Shown one piece after another: positions 8,020 to 11,583 of a stretch of DNA of 11,583 nt. This DNA comes from Endozoicomonadaceae bacterium (lineage in GTDB: Bacteria > Pseudomonadota > Gammaproteobacteria > Pseudomonadales > Endozoicomonadaceae), in assembly GCA_023146365.1 (NCBI GenBank), contig JAGLCE010000092.1:1-11583 (forward strand). The letters are read 5' to 3'. Under the pieces are notes generated by a model that saw only the letters and a list, made by a program, of their open reading frames with translations, did no database searches and had not been told where the DNA came from. A program made the translations under genes and the position numbers. How positions within the stretch are numbered: the first letter of the stretch is position 1; every line of letters begins with the position of its first letter.

Positions 8020-9438
8020 ATGGCTGAACGACTGAACAATGACTTCCAGTTCGTGGAAGTTGGCCGTAAGGATCCCGATAAAAAGTCTCTTGAGGTTCGT
8101 AAGCAGGCTTTTAATGAGATCTATAAGCCATTTAAAGGTAAGCAGGCGGTGGCTCAGTCGCACCGCTGCCTCTCTTGCGGTAATCCGTATTGTGAATGGA
8201 AGTGTCCGGTGCATAACTATATTCCGGAATGGCTCAATATGGTGTCGGAGGGTCGTATCATTGAGGCAGCGGAACTGTCGCATCAGACGAACACATTGCC
8301 GGAAGTCTGCGGTCGAATCTGCCCACAGGATCGTCTCTGTGAAGGTGCTTGTACGCTGAATGATGGCTTTGGCGCGGTGACGATTGGCGCTACGGAGAAA
8401 TATATCACCGAAACGGCACTGGCTATGGGCTGGAAGCCGAATATGTTGAACGTTGAGTGGACGGATCGTAAGGTGGCGGTGATTGGTGCGGGCCCTGCGG
8501 GCTTGGGCTGTGCAGACGTACTGGTAAGGAATGGTGTTAAGCCTGTTGTCTTTGATCGTTATCCGGAAATTGGCGGTTTGCTGACATTTGGAATTCCTGA
8601 GTTCAAGCTTGAAAAGAGCGTCATGCGGCGTCGGCGGGAGCTTTTCACGGAGATGGGAATAGAGTTTCGCCTGAATACTGAAATTGGTGAGAGCATCACG
8701 ATTGAGACGTTGTTGAGTCAGTATGATGCCGTTTTCATGGGGATGGGGGCGTATACCTACATGAGAGGCGGATTTCTTGGTGAGGATATGTCTGGTGTTT
8801 ACGACGCGCTGCCTTATCTGGTGTCCAATGTGAATCATTGTCTCGGCTTTGAGCAGTCTCCGGATGATTTCATCGATATGAAAGGTAAACGGGTGATTGT
8901 CTTGGGGGGAGGCGATACCGCTATGGACTGTAACCGAACAGCCATCCGGCAGCAAGCGGACAACGTCACCTGCGTCTATCGACGGGACGAGGAAAATATG
9001 CCGGGCTCCCGATCCGAAGTGGTGAATGCTCGTCAAGAAGGCGTGCAGTTCTTGTTTAAGCGACAACCTCTTGAGATTGTTGGAAAGGAGCAGGTTGAAG
9101 GGGTGAAAGTCATTACCGTGGGTCTTGGGGAGCCGGATGAGTATGGTCGGAGCAGACCGGAGCCGATTCCTGGCAGTGAGGAAGTTTTTCCGGCAGATGC
9201 CGTGCTGATTGCCTTTGGTTTTCGGCCTAGTCCGGCATCATGGTTTGAGCCGCAGGGCATATCGCTGGACGACTTGGGTCGGGTCATTGCATCAGAAAAT
9301 GGTCGCTACCCGTTTCAAACCGATAATCCTAAGATCTTTGCTGGAGGTGATATGGTGCGAGGCTCTGATCTGGTGGTTACCGCGATCTGGGAAGGACGAC
9401 AGGCGGCAGAAGGGATACTGAATTACTTAAAGGTCTGA
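8020..9438 (+). CDS. gltD: Glutamate synthase (NADPH), small subunit
   Basis: This FAD subunit takes electrons from NADPH and passes them through iron-sulfur clusters to the FMN of GltB. The cysteine-rich N-terminal domain shows C50-x2-C53-x4-C58-x3-C62 and C97-x3-C101-x5-C107-x3-C111, the ligand sets for two 4Fe-4S clusters. FAD binding is marked by GAGPAG (156-161) in a Rossmann fold, NADPH binding by GGGDTAMDC (296-304), and the C-terminal FAD motif by IFAGGDMVRGSDLVVTAI. Length is 472 residues from ATG 8020, typical for the family. The in-frame GTG at 8014 overlaps the GAGGT ribosome site (8011-8015), so ATG 8020, which gives the familiar MAERLNNDFQF beginning, is preferred. It follows gltB by 54 bases with no terminator visible. 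Related FAD subunits occur in dihydropyrimidine dehydrogenases and stand-alone reductases, but the partner next door makes the assignment secure. Confidence 0.98.
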   Translation: MAERLNNDFQFVEVGRKDPDKKSLEVRKQAFNEIYKPFKGKQAVAQSHRCLSCGNPYCEWKCPVHNYIPEWLNMVSEGRIIEAAELSHQTNTLPEVCGRICPQDRLCEGACTLNDGFGAVTIGATEKYITETALAMGWKPNMLNVEWTDRKVAVIGAGPAGLGCADVLVRNGVKPVVFDRYPEIGGLLTFGIPEFKLEKSVMRRRRELFTEMGIEFRLNTEIGESITIETLLSQYDAVFMGMGAYTYMRGGFLGEDMSGVYDALPYLVSNVNHCLGFEQSPDDFIDMKGKRVIVLGGGDTAMDCNRTAIRQQADNVTCVYRRDEENMPGSRSEVVNARQEGVQFLFKRQPLEIVGKEQVEGVKVITVGLGEPDEYGRSRPEPIPGSEEVFPADAVLIAFGFRPSPASWFEPQGISLDDLGRVIASENGRYPFQTDNPKIFAGGDMVRGSDLVVTAIWEGRQAAEGILNYLKV

Positions 9439-9446
9439 AGGTCTGA
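9431..9446 (+). repeat. Tandem duplication AGGTCTGA across the gltD stop
   Basis: AGGTCTGA occurs twice head to tail (9431-9438 and 9439-9446). The first copy contains the TGA stop of gltD at 9436-9438. It looks like a small slippage duplication that left the stop intact. No function is implied. Confidence 0.85.
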
Positions 9447-9489
9447 TATGATCCGAGTCAATAAAACAACCGGCATTGTACCGATTTGT

Positions 9490-9498
9490 TGATATAAT
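9490..9498 (+). promoter_or_regulatory. Extended -10 promoter candidate for hemE
   Basis: TGATATAAT (9490-9498) is a perfect extended -10 element: TG, one base, then consensus TATAAT at 9493-9498. No good -35 lies 16-18 bases upstream, which fits the extended -10 class, where -35 contact is less needed. Initiation would fall near 9505, giving a leader of about 25 bases before the hemE ATG at 9530. This suggests hemE can be transcribed apart from gltBD, although read-through from gltBD is not excluded because no terminator is visible in the gap. Confidence 0.65.
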
Positions 9499-9529
9499 TG
9501 CTCTCTTGTTACTGCCGGATGGATTGGAT

Positions 9530-10609
9530 ATGACCGCACTCAAAAATGATCGTCTACTGCGCGCACTGCTGCGAGAACCGGTTGACCGGACACCGGTCTG
9601 GATGATGAGGCAGGCTGGCAGGTATCTGCCGGAATATCGTGAAAGTCGGAGCCGAGCGGGCGACTTCCTCTCTCTTTGTAAAAATCCTGAACTAGCCTGC
9701 GAGGTGACTCTGCAGCCGCTGGAGCGTTATCCTCTGGATGCTGCCATTCTCTTTTCCGATATTCTCACCATTCCTGATGCCATGGGGCTGGGACTGTATT
9801 TTGAGACAGGTGAAGGTCCTCGTTTCAAGTATCCGGTTCGAACCGCTCAAGATGTTGAGCGTCTTGATATTGTCGATGTAGAACAGTCGCTTGATTATGT
9901 TATGGGGGCCGTCCGTACTATCCGGAATGCGCTTAATGGTTGCGTCCCCTTGATCGGTTTTTCTGGCAGTCCTTGGACGCTGGCGACCTATATGGTGGAA
10001 GGCGGTAGCACCCGTGATTTCAGATTCATAAAAACCATACTGTATGATCAGCCAACGTTGCTACATGAATTGCTTGCCAAGCTGGCGGATGTTGTGACTG
10101 AATACCTGAATGCCCAGATTCGGCATGGGGTTCAGGCCATTCAGATCTTTGATACATGGGGAGGTGTGTTGGCATCAGGTGCGTATCGTGATTTTTCACT
10201 CCACTATATGCACAGAATTATTAACGGTCTGATCCGTGAAAACGAAGGACGTCGCGTGCCGGTTATCCTGTTCACTAAAAATGGTGGTCAGTGGTTGGAA
10301 ACGATGGTAGAAACAGGCGCTGATGCGTTGGGTCTTGACTGGACAACGGATATAGGTGATGCCCGCCGTCGCGTGTGTGGTCAAGTCGCCTTGCAGGGGA
10401 ATATGGATCCTTGTGTACTTTATGCGTCACCTGACAGAATACGTGAAGAGGTGAGTCATATTCTGGCGGCTTATGGGTTGGGTTCCGGACACGTATTTAA
10501 TCTTGGACATGGTATTCATCCGTTTGTTGACCCAGATCATGCCGGCGCCTTTATTGAGGCTGTCCATGAGCTGTCGCCTGCTTGGCATGATACCGTGGTG
10601 CATGCTTGA
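9530..10609 (+). CDS. hemE: Uroporphyrinogen decarboxylase
   Basis: HemE removes the four acetate carboxyls of uroporphyrinogen III to give coproporphyrinogen III, a cytoplasmic, cofactor-free step of heme synthesis. The protein has 359 residues, close to the usual 350-360. The substrate-site motif MRQAGRYLPEY is at 26-36, the key aspartate in ILFSDIL is D77, GFSGSPWTLATYM is the next conserved block, then QIFDTWGG, and NLGHGI has H327 near the C-terminus. The frame is open back to 9476, but those 18 extra codons cover the promoter-like TATAAT and do not match the family. ATG 9530 gives the expected MTALKNDRLLRALL start. The ribosome site is weak (GGAT/GG tract around 9517-9526). It lies 91 bases after gltD, the order known in Pseudomonas, and faces the leftward gene beyond it. 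No frameshift or missing active-site residue is seen. Confidence 0.98.
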   Translation: MTALKNDRLLRALLREPVDRTPVWMMRQAGRYLPEYRESRSRAGDFLSLCKNPELACEVTLQPLERYPLDAAILFSDILTIPDAMGLGLYFETGEGPRFKYPVRTAQDVERLDIVDVEQSLDYVMGAVRTIRNALNGCVPLIGFSGSPWTLATYMVEGGSTRDFRFIKTILYDQPTLLHELLAKLADVVTEYLNAQIRHGVQAIQIFDTWGGVLASGAYRDFSLHYMHRIINGLIRENEGRRVPVILFTKNGGQWLETMVETGADALGLDWTTDIGDARRRVCGQVALQGNMDPCVLYASPDRIREEVSHILAAYGLGSGHVFNLGHGIHPFVDPDHAGAFIEAVHELSPAWHDTVVHA

Positions 10610-10699
10610 TCAGCATTGAATAGTTCATCAAATCTCATTTTTGGGCACCTTGATGTGATGCAATCAGTTTCTCTAGTATCTCTTGAGCGAGGAATAATG

Positions 10700-10721
10700 G
10701 GTAGCTCCTAAAAGGAATACC
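10700..10721. terminator. Weak imperfect hairpin between the convergent genes
   Basis: GGTA (10700-10703) pairs with TACC (10718-10721), and TCCT (10706-10709) with AGGA (10713-10716), around an AAA loop, with a small internal loop. It lies in the 113-base gap between hemE and the converging leftward gene, right after the latter's stop. No T-run follows on either strand, so the case for a terminator is poor. No better terminator is visible in the gap. Confidence 0.2.
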
Positions 10722-10722
10722 A

Positions 10723-11583
10723 TCATGCGACATTGAACGCGTATGGCCGTAACCTCGGTAATTTATCTGCCCGTTCTCGAATCTCATCTATCTTGTATAG
10801 AATATTTCCACCTCGTGAAATTAATTTCAATGTAACGTCTGAAATTTGATTCGTTTTAATTAATTGGTATATCTGACTTCTGTCTATGCCGTTGAGAGCT
10901 AACAAGTTTTCAGCGGCCCTCTTAGTTTGCTCTTTACTTCGTACGTACTCATTTGATGTTGGTTGTGGTTCTTTATTTTGAGCGGGTACTACAACTACAG
11001 GTTTTGCTGATGCTTCTTTCTCTGTGTCAGGTGTTATTTGTTCGGTTTCAACTACTTCTTCTTTTTTTTTCAGAGCGTAATAAAGATTACTAATAAAAGT
11101 GGGTTGAGGTAAAGTACAATCATCGCTGATATTATCTCCATCTGATGTTTGTTCTGCGACGATACGTTTTCTTTCATCGTTCCATATGATCGCTGTGAAA
11201 CGTATCAGTTCATTGATGAACTTATTGATTGCTTGGTGTAATTGTTCATTGTTTTCTTTGAAAAGGGTATCTTGAAATTCTTTTGTCTGAATAATGGCTT
11301 CATTTTCGCGAGAATTTATGATACTTTTATGTATGTTACAGTAAGCTCTAGATGATGAAGATATGATTGTGTCATCATGAATATCCAGGATTTCATTGAA
11401 AAATTTTGATACTTTATAATTAATATCTTTTTTCGTTTTATCAGAAATAGAAATAGGAGTAGGATCAGAAGTAGGAGTAACTGTTATGCGAGTCGGTATT
11501 TCTTGATCTATATTACGTTCGAGTGGAAGATCTTTTTTTGTGAGTAACTCCTCTGATGCAGTCTGTTCAGTCTGTTCAGTCTG
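10723..11583 (-). CDS. Unrecognised protein, 5' end beyond the window (C-terminal 286 residues)
   Basis: One leftward frame is open without a stop from the right edge to TGA at 10723-10725, giving 286 residues. The 60-codon segment from TTG 10905 is only its tail; the true start lies outside the window. The visible part begins with a QTE repeat and a threonine/proline-rich stretch (window residues about 1-45) that looks disordered. A probably helical region follows (about 50-145), with KFFNEILDIHDD and EQLHQAINKFINELIRF. A second low-complexity acidic, lysine- and proline-rich stretch runs to about 215. The C-terminal 65 residues look folded: RAAENLLALNGIDRSQIYQL then KLISRGGNILYKIDEIRERA, vaguely like a small helix-turn-helix or helical bundle. 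No signal peptide can be judged without the N-terminus. Base use is AT-rich like the ankyrin gene and unlike hemE. I do not recognise a family and assign no function. Confidence 0.8.
   Translation of the reverse strand, partial: QTEQTEQTASEELLTKKDLPLERNIDQEIPTRITVTPTSDPTPISISDKTKKDINYKVSKFFNEILDIHDDTIISSSSRAYCNIHKSIINSRENEAIIQTKEFQDTLFKENNEQLHQAINKFINELIRFTAIIWNDERKRIVAEQTSDGDNISDDCTLPQPTFISNLYYALKKKEEVVETEQITPDTEKEASAKPVVVVPAQNKEPQPTSNEYVRSKEQTKRAAENLLALNGIDRSQIYQLIKTNQISDVTLKLISRGGNILYKIDEIRERADKLPRLRPYAFNVA
11559..11583. repeat. 9-bp in-frame tandem repeat (QTE) at right edge
   Basis: CAGTCTGTT on the plus strand occurs twice in full and again in part (11559-11583), cut by the window edge. 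On the minus strand it encodes Gln-Thr-Glu repeats of the unrecognised protein. A 9-base unit keeps the frame, so copy-number change would alter only linker length. Confidence 0.85.

Noticed and set aside
7561..9066. 501-codon open frame on the minus strand across the end of gltB and most of gltD
   Set aside because: It is antisense to two certain genes and crosses their spacer. Its translation is rich in His, Arg and Thr, as expected from a shadow frame, and shows no recognisable domain.
9476..9529. Longer hemE with 18 extra N-terminal codons
   Set aside because: The extension covers the extended -10 promoter and has no match to the known HemE N-terminus, which begins at MTALKNDR.
10601..10616. 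ATGCT/AGCAT hairpin overlapping the hemE stop
   Set aside because: Only five base pairs, and no T-run follows; too weak for a terminator.
1..11583. CRISPR array, tRNA, rRNA or a multi-gene defence system
   Set aside because: No regularly spaced repeats, no cloverleaf-like or rRNA sequence, and no nuclease or defence-gene cluster were seen in the window.

Overview
The window fits a host-associated gammaproteobacterium. The core genes most resemble Pseudomonas/Oceanospirillales versions, and the gltB-gltD-hemE order is the one known from Pseudomonas. A large ankyrin-repeat gene and transposase debris beside the core genes suggest a lineage such as Endozoicomonadaceae. That placement is an inference from memory of protein families; no search was run.

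Layout. (1) Positions 1-2458 are AT-rich accessory DNA: a short tandem repeat at the left edge, then a leftward 805-codon ankyrin-repeat protein whose last ~40 residues resemble a eukaryotic SOCS box. (2) Positions 2459-3196 are mobile-element debris: two compact hairpins followed by an IS630-type transposase that lacks its N-terminus and carries a frameshift. (3) Positions 3197-3507 are a non-coding leader with a strong hairpin in front of gltB. (4) Positions 3508-10609 are the conserved core: gltB and gltD (large and small subunits of NADPH glutamate synthase), then hemE (uroporphyrinogen decarboxylase), all rightward. (5) Positions 10723-11583 hold an AT-rich leftward gene, open to the right edge, which convergently faces hemE. 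Its start lies outside the window and I do not recognise its product.

Function. GltB and GltD together turn glutamine plus 2-oxoglutarate into two glutamates, the central step of ammonium assimilation with glutamine synthetase. HemE acts later in tetrapyrrole synthesis, which in this group starts from glutamate through the C5 pathway. The gltD-hemE gap contains a good extended -10 promoter, so hemE probably has its own transcription start. The two flanking AT-rich genes look like accessory cargo around a housekeeping block. The most interesting candidate is the ankyrin protein, a possible host-directed effector with an ankyrin-plus-SOCS-box-like layout. This rests on motif reading only.
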